DNA of 64,000 bases, taken from contig JAGDMU010000007.1 in assembly GCA_017860615.1 (NCBI GenBank), positions 132,534 through 196,533 of the forward strand, written 5' to 3'. Under the pieces are notes generated by a model. The model made no database searches, was not told the origin of the DNA, and saw only the letters and a list, made by a program, of their open reading frames with translations. How positions within the stretch are numbered: the stretch's first letter is position 1; each line of letters begins with the position of its first letter. This DNA is from Pseudomonadota bacterium (GTDB lineage: Bacteria > Campylobacterota > Campylobacteria > Campylobacterales > Sulfurospirillaceae). The translations under genes were made by a program, and so were the position numbers. Positions 16,971 through 23,646 of the stretch are shown here, piece after piece.

Positions 16971-17428
16971 TTTTTCTCCTTGTTTACTTTGTACTCTTCT
17001 AAAAACTCTTTAGCATTTTCACCACGTAAAAAATCTGCTGTTTTCAAAAGCCCATCATTGAGGTATTTCGCGTTATAGCCATTTTGCACCAGAAAAAGTC
17101 TGGCAAGGTTTGACCTGTCATTATGTGGACACGCCGTAATAATGAGTTTATCTTTTGGCAATTCATGAAGGCGTTTTGGCAGTTCATTTAAAGGAATATT
17201 TTTAGCAAAATTCATATGCCATACCTCAAACTCTTCCGCAAAGCGGACATCCACCAAAATAGCTTTTCCCTCTTCTACAAGGGCTAGCATATCGGGAGTT
17301 TTGATTTTCATATTTTCGCGCTCTTTATAATCAAATTTTGAAAGATACTCATCAAAACTCACTTTTTTAAGCTCCGCCGCATTGATCAAACCTACCATTG
17401 CTAACACGATTAAAATCATTTTCTTCAT
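16967..17428 (-). CDS. Exported single-domain rhodanese
   Basis: The 153-residue protein has a signal peptide MKKMILIVLAMVGLINAA and one rhodanese domain. The active-site loop is ACPHNDRS, a C-x5-R variant. It probably works in the periplasm on sulfane or thiol compounds. The gene sits between the ArsP-like permease (9 nt) and the small thioredoxin (overlap), so it is part of the same operon. Confidence 0.75.
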   Translation of the reverse strand: MKKMILIVLAMVGLINAAELKKVSFDEYLSKFDYKERENMKIKTPDMLALVEEGKAILVDVRFAEEFEVWHMNFAKNIPLNELPKRLHELPKDKLIITACPHNDRSNLARLFLVQNGYNAKYLNDGLLKTADFLRGENAKEFLEEYKVNKEKK

Positions 17429-17437
17429 TTTTCTCTC

Positions 17438-18397
17438 CTATAAAAGTGCATTAAACAGATATCCAACACCCATAATACCCACCGCCACGATGCCAAAAAA
17501 AGTCGCAATAAGCTTTACATGTAAGATGCGTTTCAAGATCATTGCTTCAGGCAAACTCAGCGCCGTGATCGCCATCATAAAACTAAGAGCCGTACCAAGG
17601 AGCATTCCTTTAGACGTCAAAACCTCGATTAAAGGCATGACACCTGCCGCGTTAGAGTACATCGGAACTCCAAGAATTACAGCTAAAGGCACGCTATACC
17701 ACGTATTACTTCCTGCGTATTTCACGATAAATTCGGTTGGAATGTAGCCATGAATAAATGCTCCAATGCCCACACCAATCAGCACATAAAGGTAAATTTT
17801 TTGCAAAATATCCATTGTATAATTCCACGACTCTTTGACTCTTTTTTTCATCGTGAGTTTAATCTCGACATCTTCCAAATCACCACTCATAGGAACGACT
17901 GGAATCAGTACGTATTTTTCCATACCCAGACGACCTACTACAAAACCACCAATAATGGCGACTAAAAGCCCAAATCCGATGTAAAGTGCCGTGATTTTCC
18001 AGCCAAAAAGTCCAAACAAAAGGGCAATGGCAATCTCATTATTCATAGGAGACGAGATAAGAAAACTAAAGGTAATGCCAAGCGGAATGCGCGCTTGCAT
18101 AAACCCTAAAAACAGAGGAATGGCAGAGCAACTGCAAAACGGCGTGATAATGCCAAAAAGAGCCGCTAAGATATTGCCTGTAAATTCACTTTTACCTTGC
18201 AGATAGACTCTGACTTTTTCAGTGTTAAAGTACGTTCGTAAAAAACTCACCGCAAAAATTATCAGTACCAACAACATATAGATTTTGATGGTATCATAGA
18301 TAAAAAAGTGAATGGCACCTCCTGCTTGCGATGTTTTATCCATTCCAAACAGATCCACTACCAAAGCATCAACGATTCTTTCCCACCAATCAAACAT
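17438..18397 (-). CDS. ArsP-like permease (PF03773 family)
   Basis: Membrane protein of 319 residues with about eight to ten hydrophobic segments. The family signature PFCSCSAIPLF is present, with the cysteines in a membrane segment, followed by SFLISSPMNNE and a second half GVPMYSNAAGVMPL. ArsP of Campylobacter jejuni exports trivalent organoarsenicals, and related permeases may move other metals. Its place in an arsenic operon supports metalloid export but not the exact substrate. A frame start at 18433 exists; ATG 18397 with AAAGGATAC 5 nt upstream is preferred. Confidence 0.8.
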   Translation of the reverse strand: MFDWWERIVDALVVDLFGMDKTSQAGGAIHFFIYDTIKIYMLLVLIIFAVSFLRTYFNTEKVRVYLQGKSEFTGNILAALFGIITPFCSCSAIPLFLGFMQARIPLGITFSFLISSPMNNEIAIALLFGLFGWKITALYIGFGLLVAIIGGFVVGRLGMEKYVLIPVVPMSGDLEDVEIKLTMKKRVKESWNYTMDILQKIYLYVLIGVGIGAFIHGYIPTEFIVKYAGSNTWYSVPLAVILGVPMYSNAAGVMPLIEVLTSKGMLLGTALSFMMAITALSLPEAMILKRILHVKLIATFFGIVAVGIMGVGYLFNALL

Positions 18398-18475
18398 GAC
18401 AGTATCCTTTATTGTAAAAATCAGCACTCTCAAACAACTTTGAGGCCCTATTGCTCACTAGCAGCTTAAGGGGCT

Positions 18476-19009
18476 TTACTCTTTTGCTTGTTTTTCCAAT
18501 CCATCAAAAAACGTTTCCAAGTTGGAAGGTAATTCATAGCCTATTTTAGGCTTTTGTAACTCTTTATGTTCTGTATAGACCTCTTTTAAAATAGCATTGA
18601 TAATCATGGCTTTAGGGGGTTCATTATAGTCCGTACCCTCATAATGCCATACTCTGCAATCAACACTATCGCCACACAGATCACCGCAATCCTGACACGT
18701 AGATTCGTGAACATTCATTGCTATATCATTGCCATTGACGCGAATGGTTGGCGAGCTGATAAATTCATGTTTAATGGCTAATTGCTTGGTATTAATATTG
18801 ATTTTATTGACGATGATCTCATAGCCAGCAGCATCTAAAACATTCGCCACTTCATCGATAGCAAGATCAAGATTGTTTTGGGCACCTTGACATCTTGTGC
18901 AAACACTGAGATCCAGATAGAGAAAATCTATCGTAATATGCTTTTTTTCATGATTTACGCTACAACAGGAGTGATCACTGCTACAGCATTTTGTGGAATC
19001 ATTTGCCAT
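18476..19009 (-). CDS. DUF2703-family cysteine-rich cytoplasmic protein
   Basis: The 177-residue protein has a cysteine-rich N-terminus (CCSSDHSCC), then LDLSVCTRCQGA, which aligns with the thioredoxin-like CxxC of DUF2703 proteins. A later cluster reads STCQDCGDLCGDSVDC. Twelve or so cysteines suggest thiol chemistry or metalloid binding. Members often occur in ars operons, but the reaction is undefined. ATG 19009 has AAAGGAT upstream; the gene overlaps the thioredoxin lipoprotein gene by 11 nt. Confidence 0.75.
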   Translation of the reverse strand: MANDSTKCCSSDHSCCSVNHEKKHITIDFLYLDLSVCTRCQGAQNNLDLAIDEVANVLDAAGYEIIVNKININTKQLAIKHEFISSPTIRVNGNDIAMNVHESTCQDCGDLCGDSVDCRVWHYEGTDYNEPPKAMIINAILKEVYTEHKELQKPKIGYELPSNLETFFDGLEKQAKE

Positions 19010-19454
19010 TGGTATCCTTTAGAATGTTTTGCGCTTTAAGCTTGGCGATGAGTTGCTCATAAGTAACTGCACCGATGTGTCTTTCAAACTCAGCCCCTTT
19101 AGCATCGAGGTACACTTGGGTGGGGATCATCTGTATTTTATAATCGCGAATCGCTTGTTGTTCATTGCGAACCTCAATAAAATAGATCGCACTTTGTGGA
19201 TATTCTTTCTTGACACGATAGAGGAGTTTTCCCATCTCAACACACGAAGCACAACTGGTCGAACCAAACTCTAAGAGCATGGGTGTTGCGCCTATCTGCG
19301 AGACGATCTGTGCGTAAGGGGTTGCTTCTAAAGTTGCCGAAATCTCTTGCGTCTGTTTCAAAGGAGATGCTACAGGCGTTTTGGATTCTACTTGTGCTTC
19401 ACCACACCCGACCAAAAGAAGTGTTAACACCGCTAAAATAATCTTTTTCTTCAT
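18999..19454 (-). CDS. Thioredoxin-fold lipoprotein (TlpA-like)
   Basis: The 151-residue protein has a lipobox LLLVGC and a thioredoxin fold with active site TSCASCVEM (CxxC) and cis-Pro in MIPTQVY. It should sit on the periplasmic face as a thiol-disulfide exchange protein. The neighbouring CcdA-like membrane protein, 8 nt upstream in the operon, is the natural source of its electrons. In this arsenic operon it may keep a periplasmic component reduced or act with the ArsP-like permease. Confidence 0.8.
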   Translation of the reverse strand: MKKKIILAVLTLLLVGCGEAQVESKTPVASPLKQTQEISATLEATPYAQIVSQIGATPMLLEFGSTSCASCVEMGKLLYRVKKEYPQSAIYFIEVRNEQQAIRDYKIQMIPTQVYLDAKGAEFERHIGAVTYEQLIAKLKAQNILKDTNGK

Positions 19455-19462
19455 CTTTTTTC

Positions 19463-20170
19463 CTAAAATACACGGTACGTTTGGTAGAGAAAATAAACGC
19501 CAATTCCCACTAAAACCATAACAAAAAAGCCGTTAATGACACGGCTCGCCTTGTTTATCCTGCGACTTGAAACGACACTTTGCGTAAATCCCAGTGACGT
19601 CCCAGCCACCAAGAGCAACATACCATGTCCTAGCGCAAATGCCAAAACAAGGGCATACGAATAGACCCAACCACTCTGACTTGCAATGGTAATGATGGCA
19701 ACCAAAGGAGCAGACGCGCATGGTGTGCTCACCAGTCCAAATATAAGCCCGATGATCACCGCGCCCAAAAGTTTGAACTTTAAAAACTTACGTGCAACCT
19801 TTTCTTTGTCGAAGCCTTGAATCCATCCAAGGGCATAGGCAACCACGGTAAATGTCGCAAGGGAAGCTAGCAGATACGCCCAAAATGGGGCAAGGGAGAG
19901 CATCATGCCCATCTTGGAAACCAGAAGCATCAACAATGAAAAACTGATGACCAACCCCAAAACAAACAGAAGAGAGTATTGATAAATAAAGACTTTTTTC
20001 TGCTTTGGAGTGAGATCGCCAGAAAGCCCCAAAGCACTCCCTGCAAGCAGAGGTAAGGTGATGATGGAGCACGGAGCCAAAGAGGTCAAAAGACCAATGC
20101 CAAACGAAGCCACAATCGCCCACACCCCAAACTGCGAGGTCATTTCAATGAGCATCTGCTCCACATTCAT
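19463..20170 (-). CDS. CcdA/DsbD-type membrane thiol-electron transporter
   Basis: The 235-residue protein has six membrane segments and the paired prolyl-cysteine motifs of CcdA: LAPCSIITLP in the first half and STPCASAPLVA in the second. CcdA accepts electrons from cytoplasmic thioredoxin and passes them to periplasmic thioredoxin-like proteins. The next gene encodes such a lipoprotein, so the two probably form a relay. Its ATG overlaps the arsC stop upstream by 4 nt, tying it to the arsenate reductase message. Confidence 0.85.
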   Translation of the reverse strand: MNVEQMLIEMTSQFGVWAIVASFGIGLLTSLAPCSIITLPLLAGSALGLSGDLTPKQKKVFIYQYSLLFVLGLVISFSLLMLLVSKMGMMLSLAPFWAYLLASLATFTVVAYALGWIQGFDKEKVARKFLKFKLLGAVIIGLIFGLVSTPCASAPLVAIITIASQSGWVYSYALVLAFALGHGMLLLVAGTSLGFTQSVVSSRRINKASRVINGFFVMVLVGIGVYFLYQTYRVF

Positions 20171-20565
20171 GAGAGTTTTTCTTTAATAATCGGTAAAAGT
20201 TCGGCTTCAATCGCCTTATACGTGAGAATAAATGCCCCATAATCTTTGCCATCAGGATCGGAAAATCCTACATGAATTTTAGGAATAGGTTTAGGAAACA
20301 TCGGGCAGGTTTCATGAGCATGATCGCACACCGTCACCACCAAATCAAAGTCAAGATTGATCACTTCATCCAAGGCTTTAGAGTGATACGAATCGTTCCA
20401 AATACCCTCTTCCTCTAAGACTCTTTTCGCATAAGCGTTCACTTTACCACTCGCACGTACACCCGCACTGTAAGCCTCAATGCCTTCTAATTTGGCATTG
20501 ACCAGTGCTTCGGCGATGATGCTTCGACAACTGTTTCCTGTGCATAAAATCAGTACTTTTTTCAT
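20167..20565 (-). CDS. arsC: Arsenate reductase ArsC, thioredoxin-coupled low-molecular-weight phosphatase type (copy 1)
   Basis: The 132-residue protein reduces arsenate to arsenite in the cytoplasm. The anion loop is CTGNSCRS (Cys8, Cys13, Arg14). The relay cysteines are in VCDHAHETC with the seven-residue spacing of the pI258-type enzymes (Cys10, Cys82, Cys89 there). A longer frame starts at 20607, but AAAGG lies 7 nt before ATG 20565. It heads the ccdA-trx-DUF2703-permease set and has a likely ArsR site 55 nt upstream. Confidence 0.88.
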   Translation of the reverse strand: MKKVLILCTGNSCRSIIAEALVNAKLEGIEAYSAGVRASGKVNAYAKRVLEEEGIWNDSYHSKALDEVINLDFDLVVTVCDHAHETCPMFPKPIPKIHVGFSDPDGKDYGAFILTYKAIEAELLPIIKEKLS

Positions 20566-20574
20566 AATGAAACC

Positions 20575-20586
20575 TTTACATGTAAA
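20575..20586. repeat. Iterated palindrome TTTACATGTAAA (upstream of arsC)
   Basis: A 12-bp perfect palindrome just upstream of arsC. The 10-bp core TTACATGTAA also occurs at 17515-17524, 27241-27250 and 31622-31631, three times inside coding sequence. Confidence 0.6.
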
Positions 20587-20619
20587 CCATTGAATGAATG
20601 GTAGCATAAAATTATCTTT

Positions 20620-20639
20620 ATATCAAGATATATTGATAT
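20620..20639. promoter_or_regulatory. Likely ArsR operator upstream of arsC copy 1
   Basis: ATATCAAGATATATTGATAT is a near-perfect inverted repeat (ATATCAA-N6-TTGATAT). The same 18 first bases occur at 22334-22351 upstream of arsR. The shared palindrome before two ars transcription units fits binding by the ArsR encoded between them. Confidence 0.65.
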
Positions 20640-20658
20640 ATTATATTTCTAAACGCTT

Positions 20659-20694
20659 GTAAGCTTCTCGGGCATTATCACCCCAGAAGCTCAC
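20659..20694 (-). terminator. Stem-loop after arsB
   Basis: GTAAGCTTCT and AGAAGCTCAC arms (20659-20668 and 20685-20694) can form a long hairpin with an inner GGG/CCC pairing. No strong T-run follows in the minus direction, so it may end or process the arsR-arsB message only partly. Confidence 0.45.
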
Positions 20695-20705
20695 AGGCTT
20701 CCTTT

Positions 20706-21956
20706 TTAAAGTGTTAATAAAACCAAAAAAAGCACAGGTGGCGTGATGATAAGCCCAAATTTAGAGTATTGCCAAAAACTTATTTTCACCCCTTTTTTTG
20801 CCAAAACATGCAACCATAAAAGCGTTGCCAAAGAGCCAAATGGGGTCATTTTAGGTCCAAGATTACATCCGATAATATTAGCATAGGCTAAAGCGGTATT
20901 GGGGATGTCGTGCAAAGCAATGTCCATAATCATAACCGTTGGCATATTATTCATCACCGCACTCAAAATAGCAGCGATAAATCCTGTTCCTATAATAGCA
21001 ATCGTATCACCTCTGGTATTTAGATCTTTAAGAATAATAGCTAGATAGTCAGTCAATCCTGCATTTTTAAGCCCATAAACCACAATGTAAAGCCCGATGC
21101 TAAACCACACCACTTGCCATGGAGCAGAAGTAATAATACGCTTAGGATGCACCACTTTAAACGCATTGGCAATCAGTAAAAAAAGTAATGCTCCACCCAA
21201 TGCAAAGACTGAAATAGGCAAATGATACGCATCACCAATAAAATAGCTTCCTAAAAGCAATGCCAAAAAAAGCCATGCTATATAAAACAACGGTTTGCTT
21301 TTTAGCGCTTCATCGGGATGTTTCAGAAGCGATACATCCACATGAGCAACGATATCTTTGCGTAAAAAAAGCCATAAAAAAACAATCGAGATAAGCGTAC
21401 TGGCAACAAATGGCACAAACATCACACTTAAATACTGTGCAAACCCGATATGAAAATAGTTTGCAGTGACAATGTTCGTAAGATTTGAAAAGACAAACGG
21501 CAACGATGCAGAGTCACTGATAAACCCACCCGCTAACAAAAAAGCGACAATGGTTTTAGTGCCTAATTTCAAAAGACGCATTTTTGCCAGTAAAATCGGT
21601 GTCAAAATAAGCGCTGCACCATCATTGGCAAACAAAGCAGAGATGAACGCACCTAAAATAAGTGAGTTGACAAACATCACATGGCCATTACCTTTGGAAA
21701 GCTTTGTCATCCAAATCGCACACCACTCAAAAAAGCCAATCTCATCGAGCACCATAGAGAGAATAATAATGCCGATAAATGCTAAGGTTGCATCCCAAAC
21801 AATGCTTGTTACCACAAGCACATCTGCAAAGCTCACAACACCCACCACCAACGCAACTAGAGCGCCTAAAACAGCCGTCGTGCCAATTTGCAAACCACGT
21901 GGTTGCCAAATGACACACACCAACGTGGCTAAAAAAAGAAGCGCCGCTAAAATCAT
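20706..21956 (-). CDS. arsB: Arsenite efflux permease of the ArsB/ion-transporter superfamily
   Basis: The 416-residue membrane protein has about eleven to twelve hydrophobic segments. ArsB features include GIIILSMVLDEIGFFEW, then FANDGAALILTPILL, and later NNMPTVMIMDIAL and GCNLGPKMTPFGSLATLLWL. It exports arsenite or antimonite from the cytoplasm. Its ATG overlaps the arsR stop (ATGA), so the repressor and pump are translated together under ArsR control. Confidence 0.88.
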   Translation of the reverse strand: MILAALLFLATLVCVIWQPRGLQIGTTAVLGALVALVVGVVSFADVLVVTSIVWDATLAFIGIIILSMVLDEIGFFEWCAIWMTKLSKGNGHVMFVNSLILGAFISALFANDGAALILTPILLAKMRLLKLGTKTIVAFLLAGGFISDSASLPFVFSNLTNIVTANYFHIGFAQYLSVMFVPFVASTLISIVFLWLFLRKDIVAHVDVSLLKHPDEALKSKPLFYIAWLFLALLLGSYFIGDAYHLPISVFALGGALLFLLIANAFKVVHPKRIITSAPWQVVWFSIGLYIVVYGLKNAGLTDYLAIILKDLNTRGDTIAIIGTGFIAAILSAVMNNMPTVMIMDIALHDIPNTALAYANIIGCNLGPKMTPFGSLATLLWLHVLAKKGVKISFWQYSKFGLIITPPVLFLVLLTL

Positions 21957-22267
21957 GCGAGTTCTTTACATGCAGGACAATTTTGAGGTAGGTTTAACTC
22001 GAGGTAACTTATCTCCTCCAAACATGCCAAACGAAAACGATCCATCGGTGAGCGAATGGCGTAATACGCCCATTTCCCACGCCGATCGACTTTTAAAAAC
22101 CCTGCATCTTTGAGGATTTTAAGATGTCTTGAAATGCGTGATTGAATCATATTAAACGCACTTTCAATCTCACATACGCACACTTCACCATGTTGTGCGA
22201 TAAATGCTAAAATTTGAACCCGTGTTTCATCGTTGAGTGCCCCAACGGTTTTTAAAAAAACATCCAT
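21953..22267 (-). CDS. arsR: ArsR-family arsenite-responsive repressor
   Basis: The 104-residue winged-helix repressor has a recognition helix region MIQSRISRHLKILKDAGFL. Just before it lies EVCVCEIESAF, whose paired cysteines match the ELCVCDL metal-sensing motif of ArsR, so it should release DNA on binding arsenite. Two more cysteines lie in NCPACKE at the C-terminus. A frame start at 22294 exists, but AAAGGTGAC precedes ATG 22267. The palindromic site at 22334-22353 lies upstream. Confidence 0.88.
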   Translation of the reverse strand: MDVFLKTVGALNDETRVQILAFIAQHGEVCVCEIESAFNMIQSRISRHLKILKDAGFLKVDRRGKWAYYAIRSPMDRFRLACLEEISYLELNLPQNCPACKELA

Positions 22268-22333
22268 AATGTCACCTTTATGATTACGATACATTCAAAA
22301 ATATGGCAAGGAGTGTAACACAATATCTCTTTT

Positions 22334-22353
22334 ATATCAAGATATATTGATTT
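22334..22353. promoter_or_regulatory. Likely ArsR operator upstream of arsR-arsB
   Basis: ATATCAAGATATATTGATTT, nearly identical to the site at 20620-20639, lies 67 nt before the arsR start and downstream of the arsC copy 2 stop. Confidence 0.65.
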
Positions 22354-22402
22354 AAAAGAGACGTATAAGGCCAAAGTTAAAATGCATTTTTAATCTATAC
22401 GT

Positions 22403-22834
22403 TTAGTATTGAGGTTCAATCATCTCAATAAACGCTAGTACCGCTTCTTTAATCTCTTCTTTGACCGCTCTGGTTTGCGCTATATTCTCTTCATACGTTC
22501 CCATAAAACCACTAGGATCTTTAAAGCTCCAACGAATACGACTCGTTTGACCAGGAAAAATAGGACATCGTTGGCTATTGCCTTCATCACATACCGTAAT
22601 GACATAATGAAATAAATTTCCCTCTTTAAACAAATCAAACACCGATTGTGTTTTCTTCCCTGTTATATCAATACCCTCTTCTTTGAGAACTTCAACAGCC
22701 AAAGGGTTTAAAATACCAGGCTCCAAACCTGCACTTTGAACACTAAATATCTCTCCACCGTATTTTTTGAGCAATGCTTCTGCCATTTGACTTCGTGCAC
22801 TGTTGTGAATACATACAAATAAAACTTTTACCAT
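22403..22834 (-). CDS. arsC: Arsenate reductase ArsC, low-molecular-weight phosphatase type (copy 2)
   Basis: The 143-residue protein belongs to the same superfamily as the copy at 20565 but is clearly different in sequence. The anion loop is CIHNSARS (Cys8 and Arg14). A second cysteine pair lies in VCDEGNSQRCP, eight residues apart rather than seven. A tyrosine phosphatase role is less likely here because of the arsR, arsB and aio neighbours. It is divergent from aioBA across 316 bases and 135 nt upstream of arsR. Confidence 0.85.
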   Translation of the reverse strand: MVKVLFVCIHNSARSQMAEALLKKYGGEIFSVQSAGLEPGILNPLAVEVLKEEGIDITGKKTQSVFDLFKEGNLFHYVITVCDEGNSQRCPIFPGQTSRIRWSFKDPSGFMGTYEENIAQTRAVKEEIKEAVLAFIEMIEPQY

Positions 22835-23150
22835 AAATACTCCTTCTTCAAAGTTTTTCTAAATACATTTGTAACAGACAGATAACTTTATAGAAGATGA
22901 TTTACAAAATGGTTACAATCTTATTATTGTGTAAAAATGTAACTCAAATATTACATCGCAAATATGACGAAAAAAAGATATCTTAAAATATACAACGCTG
23001 TATACGAATTATGATACTTGTTTACTCTATTGAGAAGCTTCTCAATAATTTTTTTATAACAAATATTTATACTTTAACTTTTGCTTTTTAGATTTTTTTT
23101 AGAGAAAACGCTATAGCCTAAATAGGACAACACACTATAAGGAGAAACAT
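22835..23150. promoter_or_regulatory. Divergent control region between arsC copy 2 and aioBA
   Basis: This 316-base AT-rich gap has no gene. It holds TGTAAC-AGACA-GATAAC (22870-22886, half-sites 11 bp apart), a further GGTTACAAT (22911) and TGTAAC (22938). It also has the inverted repeat TATACA-ACGC-TGTATA (22989-23004) and a 20-bp palindrome before a T-run (23028-23056). I see no GG-N10-GC sigma-54 promoter on the aio strand. AAGGAGAAACAT precedes aioB. Confidence 0.45.
23028..23056 (+). terminator. Perfect palindrome plus T-run in the aioBA leader
   Basis: TATTGAGAAGCTTCTCAATA (23028-23047) is a perfect 20-bp palindrome followed by ATTTTTTTT. It looks like an intrinsic terminator or attenuator 95 nt before the aioB start. 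An operator is the other possibility. Confidence 0.45.
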
Positions 23151-23636
23151 ATGGTGAACGTAGAAGAGAAACATACCAGACGAGAATTTTTAAAATTCTC
23201 AGCTTTAGGACTTGGTACAATAGCGGCTACTCCAGCACTCATTGCAGGTGATGCACCGCCTTCAATGTCTGTGTATGGAAGTTACACAAAAAACAGAGTT
23301 GGCTCATTAGCACAACTCAAAAAAGCAGGTGAAATCGATTTTTCTTATCCTGATGGCAATGCTTTGTGTAAAGCTGTGTATGTAAATAATGAAGTCAAAG
23401 CGTACAGCATTATCTGCACCCATAAAGGCTGCCCAACCATTTACAACAAAGAAAAAGCGCTGTTTGAGTGTCCCTGTCACTTCACAAAATATGACGCAAA
23501 AAAAGATGGACAAATGGTCATCGGTCATGCGACAGGAGCGCTTCCACGTGTTCTTTTAGAAATTAGTGGCGATGACATTTTTGCTATTGGTGTCGATGGG
23601 CTCATCTTTGGTCGCATCAACAATAACGTAGGTTAA
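23151..23636 (+). CDS. aioB: Arsenite oxidase small subunit, Rieske [2Fe-2S] protein
   Basis: The 161-residue subunit starts with a twin-arginine signal (TRREFLKFSALGLG, about residues 9-22), so the folded enzyme is exported by Tat. The Rieske ligands are Cys89, His91, Cys107 and His110, in ICTHKGC and CPCH. Cys94 and Cys109 can form the disulfide seen in the Alcaligenes enzyme, and all spacings match that protein. It passes electrons from the molybdenum subunit to a periplasmic acceptor. aioA begins 10 nt after its stop with its own AAGGAG. Confidence 0.93.
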   Translation: MVNVEEKHTRREFLKFSALGLGTIAATPALIAGDAPPSMSVYGSYTKNRVGSLAQLKKAGEIDFSYPDGNALCKAVYVNNEVKAYSIICTHKGCPTIYNKEKALFECPCHFTKYDAKKDGQMVIGHATGALPRVLLEISGDDIFAIGVDGLIFGRINNNVG

Positions 23637-23646
23637 GGAGAAAAAC

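Noticed and set aside
21466-22113. A 215-residue plus-strand frame across arsB and arsR
   Set aside because: It crosses two well-supported genes and has no recognisable domain.
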